NCBI RefSeq assembly: GCF_002811945.1
Contig: NZ_NPDX01000004.1
Location: 236,358 to 300,357, forward strand
DNA length: 64,000 nt
DNA from: Leptospira harrisiae
Lineage (GTDB): Bacteria > Spirochaetota > Leptospiria > Leptospirales > Leptospiraceae
Reading direction: 5' to 3'
Under the pieces are notes generated by a model, which did not search any database, was not told the DNA's origin, and saw only the letters and a program-made list of their open reading frames with translations. Below, one piece after another: positions 1 to 9,207 of the stretch. Within the stretch, counting starts at the first letter, position 1. Every line of letters begins with the position of its first letter. A program made the translations under genes and the position numbers.

Positions 1-1155
1 AAGATAACGCCAAATATAGACACAAAAAAAGTAGAAATCAACGTCTTAACAGATAGTGACAATGTCAGCGTTCAAATTTTTGACGGCGAAACTTGTATAG
101 GAGAATCGAATTTAAAAAATGCAAATCTTGAAGTTCCTAATATGGAACTTTGGTCACCGGAAAATCCAAAATTGTATGGAGTTTTAATTAAGTCAGACGG
201 TGATACTGTAAAATCATACTTTGGAATGCGAAAATTTTCAATCGGATTCGATGGAAAATTCAAAAGACTCTACCTAAATAACAAACCTTATTTCCATAAT
301 GGTCTGCTAGACCAAGGATATTGGTTTGAAGGTCTACTAACACCACCAAACGATGAAGAGATGATTAAAGAAATCAAACTCATGAAAGAAATGGGTTTTA
401 ACATGTTACGAAAACATATTAAAATTGAACCTCTGCGCTGGTATTATCATTGTGATCGACTTGGAATTCTAATTTGGCAAGATTTTGTTTGTGGTGGCGG
501 TGATTATGAAACTTGGAAAGTTGCATATTTACCTTTTATAGGTTGGAAAACTAAAGATACAAAATATAAATTCTTAAATAGAACTGATGAAATTGGTAGA
601 AAGGAATTTATTGAAGAGATAGACCAAACTGTCAACTTACTAAAAAATACAGTTAGTTTGTCAGTTTGGGTTTTGTTTAATGAAGGTTGGGGACAGTTTG
701 ATAGCATTCAACTTACAGAAAAATTAAGACAACTGGATAATACAAGAACCATCGACAGCGTCAGCGGTTGGTATGACCAAGGCCAGGGAAGCAGTGATCT
801 AAAGAGTTTGCACTTATATTATCAAAAGTTAAAAGTTCCTAAAAATGAAAAAAGAGTGATTGTACTTAGTGAATTTGGTGGTTATTCTTTAAAAACTGAA
901 GGTCATGTATACGATGAAAACAAATTATTCGGATATAAGATACTTCCAAATAAACAGAGTTTAGAGAATGAATATAAAAATCTAATTGAAAACGAACTAA
1001 TACCGTTACTCGATAAGGGATTAAGTGCTGCAATTTATACTCAAGTCAGTGATGTGGAAGAAGAAATTAACGGTATTGTAACTTACGATCGAAAGGTAGT
1101 AAAGTTTGACATCGATTTTATGAGAAACTTAAATGCAAAACTTGTATACACATAG
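1..1155 (+). CDS. glycoside hydrolase family 2 protein, C-terminal part (5' end outside window)
   Basis: The frame is open from base 1, so the gene begins upstream; 384 codons are visible. The LWSPENPKLY motif marks the end of the Ig-like sandwich domain of family 2 glycosidases (beta-galactosidase, beta-mannosidase, beta-glucuronidase). The TIM barrel follows: FNEGWGQFD near residue 227 supplies the acid/base Glu, and LSEFGGY near residue 291 supplies the nucleophile Glu. The enzyme should hydrolyse terminal beta-glycosides, but the substrate cannot be told from the sequence. No signal peptide can be judged because the start is missing. The next gene starts 9 bases after the stop, suggesting an operon. 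Family assignment is firm; naming it lacZ would be a guess. Confidence 0.88.
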   Translation, partial: KITPNIDTKKVEINVLTDSDNVSVQIFDGETCIGESNLKNANLEVPNMELWSPENPKLYGVLIKSDGDTVKSYFGMRKFSIGFDGKFKRLYLNNKPYFHNGLLDQGYWFEGLLTPPNDEEMIKEIKLMKEMGFNMLRKHIKIEPLRWYYHCDRLGILIWQDFVCGGGDYETWKVAYLPFIGWKTKDTKYKFLNRTDEIGRKEFIEEIDQTVNLLKNTVSLSVWVLFNEGWGQFDSIQLTEKLRQLDNTRTIDSVSGWYDQGQGSSDLKSLHLYYQKLKVPKNEKRVIVLSEFGGYSLKTEGHVYDENKLFGYKILPNKQSLENEYKNLIENELIPLLDKGLSAAIYTQVSDVEEEINGIVTYDRKVVKFDIDFMRNLNAKLVYT

Positions 1156-1164
1156 GATCATACT

Positions 1165-2319
1165 GTGAATTTTTTCATTTCCCATCCGTTACTTACTTCA
1201 GTTTTTGTTGGATTGGTTCTTTTTCTATTCTACTATTTTTGGGAAGTGGTGGAAACACCAGTTCTTAGGTTTAGTGAATCTGATTTTTTACTCCGTGTCA
1301 TTGAGCGATCCCCTCACCTAACAGAAAAATATTATCCGACTTTTTGGTGTTTTAACCAACATTTAATGTTATTCCTTCTTATGTTTCGCGAGTATCGTAC
1401 AAAAAAATATGAATATGACCAATTGGAACAGATAAAAATGAAGGATGGTGGAATCACTGGCCTAGCTTGGTCAGGTATAAAGAATCGCTCAACCAATCAT
1501 GAAACCCCAATCATAGTGCTCTTTCATACGATCAGTGGAGACGAACAAGATGTAAAATCCACTGTTAAATACTTACGTGAACGATATGATTGGATTGTAG
1601 TAGTTTGTATACGCAGAGGACATGGAAATCTCCCACTTACAAAACCCAAAATCAATACAATGGGTTCTACTTCCGACTTAAAAGAACAATTATCCCATAT
1701 CCAAAAAAGATACCCAAAAAAACAAATGTTTGGTGTTGGAATTTCGGCTGGTTCAGGATTACTTGCACGTTATTTAGGTGAAGCTGGTGCAAAAAGTCAA
1801 TTTAAAGCAGCTGTGGCTGTCTCTCCGGCTTATGATATCGAAAAAGCTTTTCATAGGGTCCATCCGGTTTATAGTAAAATTATGGGCCAAAGGTTAATTA
1901 ACTATTTTCTAAAAACTCATTATGAAAGTTTATCCAAATTAAAAGGAATAGATGAACTTTTAAAAATAAAAACAATCGGTGAGTTTCAAGACAAACTACA
2001 TGCAGTTTCCGGATACAAAGATAAAGAAAATTATTATTACCATTCCAATCCAGTGTTAGTTGCAAAAAATATAAAAACCCCTTTACTTGTTCTGAACTCA
2101 GCAGACGATCCTATTTGTGTGAATCAAAATGTATTAGAAAACTTGCATTGGTTAGAAACCCTACCAAATACAATTCATTTGCATACGAAACGCGGTAGTC
2201 ATATTGCATACTTCCAAGGAATCAAAGCAAATTCATGGTCTGACCTAGTCATAGGAGAATATTTTGCAGCCGTTCTCAAAGAAGATAACCCAAAACAAAA
2301 ACCAACAAAAAGGAAATAG
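1165..2319 (+). CDS. alpha/beta hydrolase, YheT/EMB8-like, membrane anchored
   Basis: The protein has 384 residues and a GTG start with AGGA 7 bases upstream. An N-terminal hydrophobic segment (about residues 5-25) suggests a membrane anchor. The hydrolase fold then shows the oxyanion strand (IIVLFHTISGDE), an RGHG motif typical of YheT/EMB8-type esterases, and the nucleophile elbow GISAGSG. A late Asp (SADDPIC) and His (RGSHIAYF) complete a plausible catalytic triad. It is probably an esterase or lipase acting at the membrane; the substrate is unknown. It follows the family 2 glycosidase gene closely and converges with the AraC-type regulator gene, whose stop is only 2 bases away. Confidence 0.8.
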   Translation: MNFFISHPLLTSVFVGLVLFLFYYFWEVVETPVLRFSESDFLLRVIERSPHLTEKYYPTFWCFNQHLMLFLLMFREYRTKKYEYDQLEQIKMKDGGITGLAWSGIKNRSTNHETPIIVLFHTISGDEQDVKSTVKYLRERYDWIVVVCIRRGHGNLPLTKPKINTMGSTSDLKEQLSHIQKRYPKKQMFGVGISAGSGLLARYLGEAGAKSQFKAAVAVSPAYDIEKAFHRVHPVYSKIMGQRLINYFLKTHYESLSKLKGIDELLKIKTIGEFQDKLHAVSGYKDKENYYYHSNPVLVAKNIKTPLLVLNSADDPICVNQNVLENLHWLETLPNTIHLHTKRGSHIAYFQGIKANSWSDLVIGEYFAAVLKEDNPKQKPTKRK

Positions 2320-2321
2320 TT

Positions 2322-3464
2322 TCATTTGGATAATGATCGATAGTTTTGGGGAGAAATACCAAAACGGTTCTGAAATAGTTTATGAAAGGAAGACTTGGAA
2401 TTAAATCCAGAAGCATAAATAACACTTAAAATAGTCATCTCTTTTCTTTCTAATAGAAGTTTCGCAGCCTCCTGCAAGCGATATCCGTTAACGTAATTAC
2501 GAAACGTACATCCAAGTTTAGAGTTTAAAATTTCGGAAACTTGATGTGTATTTAAACCCAATCGTTTTGATAAAAAGCTTAAACTTAGGTCTTCATTTAA
2601 ATACAATTTTTCTAAACCCATTAACTCTTCTAATTGTTGGAGAACTAAAGTAATATCGACTCCTTTGACTCGACTTTCTTGGTAACGAGCCAACCGAGTT
2701 TCTTTTTTAAAATTAGGAATGAATTCTTTATGAACCGCTTTTAATACGAAGATATATGCCAATAGAAATGTCAAAGTTGCGCAGGCAAAAAGAAAAATCT
2801 GCATATAAAAAAGTTGCGAGAACACAAACAAGCTAACAACTAACAATGAATATCCCATGAAATACAAAAAAGGCAAAAAAGAGGATTCTATCGTTTCTTT
2901 AAATTCTAACTTCCAACGAAGTATTCGAACTAAAATGGTAAGTGTATATCCAAAAATAGATACAACTCCAAAACCCAAAAGGACTCCGATGGAAGAATAG
3001 TAAAAAGAAGTCGGTTCATGGATTTGTGAATCTAAAAAAGAAATCTGAAAACTATCAGGACAAAATAAATATAGATAGAAAAAACTAATGATACTTGGCA
3101 ATAAATGGTACCATTGGATTTTTTCCGACCTGCCTCCACTTAGTTCTTCAAAAAATATATATCCAAGAGGACCGATCAGGAAAAGACAAGGGATATGAAT
3201 TCCGTAAAACAAAGGAAAGGAACGAATTTCTTTTGTTAACTCTCCATAAATATGAAATTGAAGAATGGCCAGTGATAAAAAAAGAAAAGTCGGAGTATAT
3301 CGATAGAGATTACCTAAACCAGATTGAATCTTAGTCAAACTCAGATGGTGATTTTCAGAGGAATTTGGTTTAACTTTTTCTACCCTCTTCTCTCTTGATT
3401 CAATCCAATAAGAGAATGCAAGTAATGAAGCAATGACGGTCCCTGCAAACGGAATCAAATTCAT
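2322..3464 (-). CDS. AraC-family regulator with N-terminal multi-TM sensor
   Basis: The protein has 380 residues. The N-terminal about 230 residues contain about seven hydrophobic segments; the C-terminal about 110 residues are an AraC/XylS double helix-turn-helix, with LSFLSKRLGLNTHQVSEILN and the characteristic F..Y.N..R and FGISPQNYR sequences. This architecture (7TM sensor joined directly to AraC) is common in Leptospira, where the membrane part is presumed to sense a ligand. The gene is divergent from the DJ-1/PfpI-like gene 97 bases away, which is its likely target. Ligand and regulon cannot be read from the sequence. Confidence 0.85.
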   Translation of the reverse strand: MNLIPFAGTVIASLLAFSYWIESREKRVEKVKPNSSENHHLSLTKIQSGLGNLYRYTPTFLFLSLAILQFHIYGELTKEIRSFPLFYGIHIPCLFLIGPLGYIFFEELSGGRSEKIQWYHLLPSIISFFYLYLFCPDSFQISFLDSQIHEPTSFYYSSIGVLLGFGVVSIFGYTLTILVRILRWKLEFKETIESSFLPFLYFMGYSLLVVSLFVFSQLFYMQIFLFACATLTFLLAYIFVLKAVHKEFIPNFKKETRLARYQESRVKGVDITLVLQQLEELMGLEKLYLNEDLSLSFLSKRLGLNTHQVSEILNSKLGCTFRNYVNGYRLQEAAKLLLERKEMTILSVIYASGFNSKSSFHKLFQNRFGISPQNYRSLSK

Positions 3465-3561
3465 ACCACAATGAAGAATCCAAATTTTTTTCTGTCTATT
3501 TTTTAAAAGAATTTGAAAACATTTTTAGTCCACCTGTATCCGCACGGACGACCTAAATTTT

Positions 3562-4722
3562 ATGATCTGCGATACTCTTTGTATGAACCGAAACAAAATC
3601 CTTTTCCCAAAAAAAACCAAATTCCATTCTAATCTTTTCCTATTTATGGCCTTCCTCCTATTCATGAGTTTCCCATTTGGGATTCGATCCTTTGATCTAT
3701 TGAGCCAAACACAAACGGAAAGGTTGAATAAAATTCCTATCAAACCAACACATAAAAAACCTGTGATAACAATTATAGGAGAAAACCAATATACGGAATT
3801 AACTGATTTTATCATTCCTTATGGGATAATCAACCGAGCAGAGATAGCAGAAATTTTTGCTATCGCACCTAACAAAGGAAGAATGGATTTATTTCCTGCC
3901 CTTTCTATCGAAATCACAACCTCAATTGCTGACTTTGATACCTTACATCCTGAAGGAGCAGACATAGTTATTGTACCAGCCATCCATAACGCAGACAATA
4001 AAACATTAATCCAATGGATCCAAAATCAAAACAAACAAGGTGCAACTATTGTTGGCATTTGTGATGGTGTTTGGACCTTAGCACATGCCGGTTTACTAAA
4101 AGGAAAACATACTACCGGACATTGGTATTCAATGCCCGATTTATCTAAAACATTCCAAGACAGTATATGGACAAAAAATAAAAGATACATTCAAAATAAA
4201 AATATCATTACGACTGCTGGAGTTACCGCATCCATTCCCATTTCGTTAGCGATTGTTGAATCAATCGCAGGATTCCAAAAAGCAAAAACCATTGCGAAAG
4301 ACCTGGGAGTGACAGATTGGGACCCAACCCACAACAGTGAAATCTTTCATTTTAGCTGGGAAGATTATAGAACAGCTGCAAAGAACCTAACATTCATTTG
4401 GAACCACGAAACCATCGGTATTCCTATCTACCAAGGTATTGATGAAATTTCAATTGCTCTAGTCGCAGATGCCTACTCTCGCACCTACAAGTCAAAAGCA
4501 AAAATTGTGACAAATCCCAACCAAACTGTTTTTACGAAATCAGGAATTCAGTTCATTTCTGAAATAAATAATCTAGACCAAAGTCAAATGACACTTAGTA
4601 AAGAAATTTCGAAATCCCAAAAGCCTATAGACCAACTAAAGGATGCTTTAAATGAAATAGAAATTCGCTATGGATCACAAACATTGCGATTTGTCACAAC
4701 ACAATTGGAATATCCGATGTAA
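3562..4722 (+). CDS. DJ-1/PfpI (GATase1-like) family protein, probably exported
   Basis: The protein has 386 residues. An N-terminal hydrophobic stretch (about residues 26-44) suggests a signal peptide or anchor. The body matches the DJ-1/PfpI domain found at the N terminus of GlxA-type regulators, with the nucleophile elbow VGICDGVWTLAHAG carrying Cys and a following GLLKGKHTTGHW. No helix-turn-helix is present; the last about 130 residues (from YQGIDEISIALVADAY) look like a continuation of the same fold. The divergent neighbour is an AraC regulator, so the two halves of a GlxA-like protein sit side by side as separate genes. An internal ATG at 3583 is an alternative start. Function is unknown. 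Confidence 0.75.
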   Translation: MICDTLCMNRNKILFPKKTKFHSNLFLFMAFLLFMSFPFGIRSFDLLSQTQTERLNKIPIKPTHKKPVITIIGENQYTELTDFIIPYGIINRAEIAEIFAIAPNKGRMDLFPALSIEITTSIADFDTLHPEGADIVIVPAIHNADNKTLIQWIQNQNKQGATIVGICDGVWTLAHAGLLKGKHTTGHWYSMPDLSKTFQDSIWTKNKRYIQNKNIITTAGVTASIPISLAIVESIAGFQKAKTIAKDLGVTDWDPTHNSEIFHFSWEDYRTAAKNLTFIWNHETIGIPIYQGIDEISIALVADAYSRTYKSKAKIVTNPNQTVFTKSGIQFISEINNLDQSQMTLSKEISKSQKPIDQLKDALNEIEIRYGSQTLRFVTTQLEYPM

Positions 4723-4842
4723 TGATTTTATCATTATGTCCCGTGAGAAAACGAAACCCAAAAAACCAAAATGAATTTTAACACTCTAGAGTTTTAGGCT
4801 AGCATCTCTTCTGCAATTGTTAAAATTGGAAATAGAAAACTT

Positions 4843-6534
4843 ATGCATTCAAAACTTAAAACCTATTTCCTTCTTTCCTTTTTGGCCTTTGGGTTACTTT
4901 TTCTTTTTAGCATAACTTTAGTTTTGCAGATCCAAAACGCCTTACCTGAAAACCTAACATCGACAATTGGGTTTTCATTGATCATTCTTTTGATTATAAG
5001 TTTAATTTTCGGATTGGCACTTAGCTCTTGGTTTGAAAAAATTTTTGGAAAACTAGAAGTTGCGTTTAAGGAAGTTGGGCTTGGAAATTTGCAAGCTCGA
5101 CTCATATTTAAAAAAAATGATTTATTAGCAGAATTCTATTCTAGTTTTCATAGAATGTTACAAGCTCAAGAAGAACTAATCCAACATATCAAAACTTCTG
5201 CAGATACCTTATCTTCAGACTCACAAGAGATGAAATTAGTTACTCTCGACTTTGCATCCAACTTACAATCACAATCAGCTGCTACAGAAGAAGTTTCAGC
5301 ATCCATAGAAGAAATATCGGGAGTAGCAGTATCCATCTCAAACATCGCTGAAAACAATTCACAAAGTATGAGTAACTTAACATCAGAGGTAGATCGACTT
5401 TCCGATGCCATCGATAAAACAGGTGAATATGTAGAAGGAACTCTGGATTCAATTAAAAATATCATAGATCGTGCAGAAGCTGGAAAAAACACACTTCGTA
5501 CTATGAATGAAGCTATGGATAATTTATCTCAAAGTTCGCTTGAAATTTCAAAGACTGTCGATGTCATTTCAAAAATCAGCGAACAAGTGAATATGCTTGC
5601 TCTTAATGCTTCTATTGAAGCAGCACGGGCTGGTGATGCTGGAAGAGGTTTTGCTGTAGTAGCAGAAGAAGTTTCTAAACTTGCAGAAAGAACAGCTGGT
5701 GCTGTGAAAGGAATCGACTCTCTCATGAAGAAAAATCAAAATGATGTTTCTTTAGGTAGAGATCAAATTGAAAAGACTACAATGGAAATTCAAGAAATCA
5801 TTGGAAATATTGATTCCATCTCAGAAAAAATTACCGAAGTTCATTCAGCCGTGAATACTCAAAAAGATCTAAAAAACAAACTATTACAAGAAGCAACTTT
5901 CGTAAAAGAACGATCTGAAGAAATCAAGGAAGCTGTCATTGAACATAAAACAGCAACCAATGAAGTGATGGCCTCTGTCTCTTCCATCAGCCAATCATCT
6001 TTTAGTAATTCTGAAAGTAGTGACTTACTCGCCGAAAAAATTACGGCAATTGCCAATACAGCGGACAAACTAATTTCGATGGTAGATCTTTTTAAAACAA
6101 ATGTTGTCTCTGATGAATCAAACATTTCCGAGAGAGACGAATCTACACACAAACTTCAATTTAGATCAGATATTGGAAGTATCTACTATATAAAAGAAAA
6201 AGATTTATTAGAAGTTGTTTGGACTCCAGACTTTAGCGAAGAAAAATACATAGAAATCTTAAATGAAGCACTGAATATTATCAATAAGTTTAACATACGT
6301 AAGTGGCTAGCTGATACAAGAAGAATGGGACTCGTCACGCGGTCAGCCCAGGAATGGGTGAATGTCAATTGGTTCCCCAAAGCAAGTAATTCTAGTTTAA
6401 GAAAAATGGCAGTTGTCGTTCCAAATTCAGCATTGGCAGCAATTTCAATCGATGACCAAACTCTAAAAACAGGAAACGTTGAATTAAAATCAGTGCCTAG
6501 TTTAGAATCGGGAATCGCTTGGTTAAATGACTAA
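4843..6534 (+). CDS. methyl-accepting chemotaxis protein with C-terminal STAS/SEC14-like domain
   Basis: The protein has 563 residues. Two TM helices (about residues 8-28 and 43-63) flank only a short loop, so there is almost no periplasmic sensor. A HAMP-like linker follows, then the signalling coiled coil, whose hairpin tip [20 protein letters not shown] is the CheA/CheW-binding region. After about residue 435 comes an extra domain of about 125 residues ([32 protein letters not shown], ending GIAWLND). That domain closely resembles the whole 130-aa protein encoded at 32391. It probably senses a cytoplasmic or membrane-associated signal and feeds the chemotaxis kinase. The receptor assignment is firm; the name of the extra domain is tentative. 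Confidence 0.9.
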   Translation: MHSKLKTYFLLSFLAFGLLFLFSITLVLQIQNALPENLTSTIGFSLIILLIISLIFGLALSSWFEKIFGKLEVAFKEVGLGNLQARLIFKKNDLLAEFYSSFHRMLQAQEELIQHIKTSADTLSSDSQEMKLVTLDFASNLQSQSAATEEVSASIEEISGVAVSISNIAENNSQSMSNLTSEVDRLSDAIDKTGEYVEGTLDSIKNIIDRAEAGKNTLRTMNEAMDNLSQSSLEISKTVDVISKISEQVNMLALNASIEAARAGDAGRGFAVVAEEVSKLAERTAGAVKGIDSLMKKNQNDVSLGRDQIEKTTMEIQEIIGNIDSISEKITEVHSAVNTQKDLKNKLLQEATFVKERSEEIKEAVIEHKTATNEVMASVSSISQSSFSNSESSDLLAEKITAIANTADKLISMVDLFKTNVVSDESNISERDESTHKLQFRSDIGSIYYIKEKDLLEVVWTPDFSEEKYIEILNEALNIINKFNIRKWLADTRRMGLVTRSAQEWVNVNWFPKASNSSLRKMAVVVPNSALAAISIDDQTLKTGNVELKSVPSLESGIAWLND

Positions 6535-6548
6535 ACTTTCATAAGTGA

Positions 6549-6590
6549 AGATCCCTCGTTTTACAGTACACGAGGGATCTATATTTTTAT
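6549..6590. terminator. bidirectional intrinsic terminator
   Basis: Perfect 11-bp inverted repeat (AGATCCCTCGT at 6549-6559, ACGAGGGATCT at 6570-6580) with a 10-base loop, followed on the plus strand by ATATTTTTATTT. It lies between the convergent chemoreceptor gene and the GXWXG/DUF4334 gene. Confidence 0.85.
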
Positions 6591-7132
6591 TTGTCCCTTT
6601 CTAATACAAAGAAAAAAGGCTGTTTCATTCCTTTAAAATCCATACAACCAAACATTGTATCTTGGTTTACCTTCTTAAACACATCATGAATGGGCAAATT
6701 ATCATAGATCATTGCGGCTGTTAGTTGTCCACGAAATTCAATTCTCCTAACTCGTGCTTTCGATTTTGAAGTTTGAAACAAAAAACGAACCAATAAAAAC
6801 AAGTATTTTAATGGCCACAATTTAGTAGATGGGATTAAAGTAGCCAATCGAACTGGCATCAGCGAAGGATTGACCTTAAATAAAGTTTTTCCAAAAGAGC
6901 GAAATACTAGCGGATGAACGTTATCGGGATCTACAAATTCCTTTCCATACCAATTAAAAGTTTCCAAGGCGCCATCCATCGTATGGGCAGTATGAAAACC
7001 AGATCCGTGCCATCGTCCAATCATATCTTCTATTGAGACAGTTTCCAACGCATCGTATAGTGCAAACGAATCACTTGTCGAATTGTTCTTTTTACTGCGC
7101 ATTTCATTAAATTTAATTTCGAGAGTATTCAT
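6587..7132 (-). CDS. GXWXG / DUF4334 family protein
   Basis: The protein has 181 residues. The GRWHGSGF motif near residue 40 is the GXWXG signature; the following FNWYGKEF, VHPLVFRS and the C-terminal RRIEFRGQLTAAMIYDNLPI, then CMDFKG, fit the DUF4334 domain that usually accompanies it. The family is widespread and uncharacterised and is thought to be a small lipid-binding-like beta barrel. No signal peptide is visible. It stands alone, converging with the chemoreceptor gene across a shared terminator. Confidence 0.8.
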   Translation of the reverse strand: MNTLEIKFNEMRSKKNNSTSDSFALYDALETVSIEDMIGRWHGSGFHTAHTMDGALETFNWYGKEFVDPDNVHPLVFRSFGKTLFKVNPSLMPVRLATLIPSTKLWPLKYLFLLVRFLFQTSKSKARVRRIEFRGQLTAAMIYDNLPIHDVFKKVNQDTMFGCMDFKGMKQPFFFVLERDK

Positions 7133-7216
7133 ACTTAAATTCTTACCTAAGACAATCTTTTTATTATACGACTCCTAGGAAATATTTATCCAAACTTTAA
7201 TTCCAATTTTCATCTC

Positions 7217-7939
7217 TCAATTAAGAACAGATTGCATTCGGTTTCGCTCTTCGATTATTGTATTTATTGCTCCTTCAATTTTTTTTTGAAACAAAACTGG
7301 ATTCGACAACGTCAACGGATTTCCATTATTCAAAGTTAATCCTAAAGACCTAGATGTCATTGTGGCAATACAAACTCTAAATAATTTTTCATTTAATTCA
7401 TTGATAAACCACAAGGAAGCAACTCTAGAATTTTTTGCAAAATCCCCTTCAAACAAACGCATATGATTATACTCAGCAGTTGAAGCCAAACGATCCACTT
7501 CATCAATCAGCGCATTTACTTCAAATTGTAAGTCAATAGGTTTGCCTGTTGTCATTGATTTCGAGATCAACAATAACTTTTTTGAGATCTGAAGCATAGT
7601 GTCTAAATATACGATCGCCTTTCGTATCAAAAAAGATTGTTTTTGGAAGGTTGTTTGAATCGGATGAAGTTCAAATAATTTTTCCAATCTTTCCGAAGTT
7701 AGAGAAATAAATTTTAACCTTGAATCCAAGGCATTGACTTCATTTTGATTCGAAATCTTCTGATGATAAGAATTAGGACGTACATTGATTCTTAGTAGTA
7801 TTTCTTTTTGGTTTAAGGTTGAAAATGAATCCTTAGAAACCCAATCTAATATTTCTTTTTGAAGGAATAGGATTTGTTTTTGTATGATGGATTCTCTTTG
7901 TGATTCTAAAGATTGAATCGGATTTTTTGGCAATTTCAT
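7217..7939 (-). CDS. divergent flagellin-like protein (FlaB-related core)
   Basis: The protein has 240 residues. Residues about 135-195 closely resemble the D1 core of leptospiral FlaB flagellins: QFEVNALIDEVDRLAS, AEYNHMRLFEGDFAKNSRVAS and TMTSRSLGL correspond to the conserved FlaB segment around (L/I)VDEIDRIAS, KLFEG.FARGSRVASMWF and IGTMTS.AL. The N terminus lacks the usual INHN...A.R.L D0 helix, and the C terminus stops in the first C-terminal helix (EERNRMQSVLN). The SD GAGGT overlaps the stop codon of the upstream gene, so the two are coupled. It is unlikely to polymerise as a normal flagellin; a filament-associated or degenerate paralogue is possible. Confidence 0.7.
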   Translation of the reverse strand: MKLPKNPIQSLESQRESIIQKQILFLQKEILDWVSKDSFSTLNQKEILLRINVRPNSYHQKISNQNEVNALDSRLKFISLTSERLEKLFELHPIQTTFQKQSFLIRKAIVYLDTMLQISKKLLLISKSMTTGKPIDLQFEVNALIDEVDRLASTAEYNHMRLFEGDFAKNSRVASLWFINELNEKLFRVCIATMTSRSLGLTLNNGNPLTLSNPVLFQKKIEGAINTIIEERNRMQSVLN

Positions 7940-7946
7940 TGATACC

Positions 7947-9098
7947 TCATGGAAAGTACAACTTTCGTTCCTTTTGCAAAACTTCTAACGCATCCTCGAG
8001 AAAAGGTAGAGAACCTGTGGCAGTGGCAGCTGTAGACAAAGTCAAATTTCCACCGTAGCGATTGACTAATCGCAACCTCTTACAGAGATCCTTATCTCCA
8101 CCAGTCGCAACTGAAACTTGACCAATCGTTTGAATGAGAGAGGAAACTACCATTTGTTGGTTTTGCCTATCAATTGCATGATAGACTCCACTTTGCATAT
8201 GAAATGCTCTTTCTTTTATCGTGCGAATTGCAGATTCAACGGAAACTGAGCGAATCAAAAATAGATTCTTAGTAAATTTGTTTTTTTCCTTTGGTTCGTT
8301 TTGAGTTTGAATTTTTGATAAATATTGATCCACAAAATTTAAATAATAAAACCTAACCGTATATTGGTGCCACAGTGCAAGATTCGTTTGCAGCCGATAA
8401 AGCAGAAGGCTCAAAACACTTAAGATTTCATAAATAGTATTTCTTTTGTATTCTAATGTACTATTATATAGTTTAGAATCGTTACTGACATTCTGGAACT
8501 CCAATGGTAGAGGAAAAAATTGGATCACTTCCTCTTTATGTGAACCTAACCAAGGAACAGCGAATATATTCTTTGAAGGAATCCAATTCAAATCCTCTTT
8601 TGTATTTAAGAAAAAATAAGGAGTCTCACCTACTTTAAATTCATCCCCCAGTGAAAGGATCCAATTTTTAATTTTTAGAGAATCTTGTTCCAATTCATTT
8701 TTTTGATAATCTTCTAATCCAAACTGGATACAAAGATTTTGCCAAACTTCTACGAGCTTTACGACAAGTTGGAAAACAACTTCACTTCGAATGGAAACAA
8801 AGTATAAATCTTTGTAGGTAAAATTTTCTTTTGTTAAATCCACTGGATAGAGGGTTTGTAACTCGAAGGATACCATTTTTAAAAACGTATCGAACTCCAT
8901 ACCATCCCGATAAACCTTGTTAGCCAAGGTGAAGAGAATTTCATCCGTCGCTGACATTGGATATACAGGAATTTCCGGTAATTTTTTAGGTCCACGCTTC
9001 AAGTTACCTTTTGTCTTTGCAACCATCGGAGTTCTTATTGCTGTCACCAATAGAGCAGTGACAGAGATACGTTTTAAAAATTCAATTCGTAGAATCAT
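7947..9098 (-). CDS. hypothetical protein, operon partner of the flagellin-like gene
   Basis: The protein has 383 residues and I do not recognise a family. A short hydrophobic stretch near the N terminus (VTALLVTAI) could be a weak signal peptide or anchor. The rest is mainly helical, and the C-terminal 100 residues look best conserved (RAFHMQSGVYHAIDRQNQQ, TIGQVSVATGGDK, FLEDALEVLQKERKL). It is the first gene of a two-gene unit: its TGA stop is embedded in the SD of the flagellin-like gene 7 bases downstream. By context it may act with that protein, for instance as an export or assembly partner, but this is inference only. Confidence 0.6.
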   Translation of the reverse strand: MILRIEFLKRISVTALLVTAIRTPMVAKTKGNLKRGPKKLPEIPVYPMSATDEILFTLANKVYRDGMEFDTFLKMVSFELQTLYPVDLTKENFTYKDLYFVSIRSEVVFQLVVKLVEVWQNLCIQFGLEDYQKNELEQDSLKIKNWILSLGDEFKVGETPYFFLNTKEDLNWIPSKNIFAVPWLGSHKEEVIQFFPLPLEFQNVSNDSKLYNSTLEYKRNTIYEILSVLSLLLYRLQTNLALWHQYTVRFYYLNFVDQYLSKIQTQNEPKEKNKFTKNLFLIRSVSVESAIRTIKERAFHMQSGVYHAIDRQNQQMVVSSLIQTIGQVSVATGGDKDLCKRLRLVNRYGGNLTLSTAATATGSLPFLEDALEVLQKERKLYFP

Positions 9099-9207
9099 GC
9101 GGAAAAATATAGATTAAATTTATCTTATTTACCTGAAATAGCAAACAAAAATCGTAACTATATTTAATTGCAATTTATTGACTGTCTATTTTTAATTCAT
9201 TTTAAGT

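Noticed and set aside
5166..6380. Several minus-strand frames across the chemoreceptor gene
   Set aside because: Low-complexity Ser/Leu-rich antisense frames typical of coiled-coil genes.
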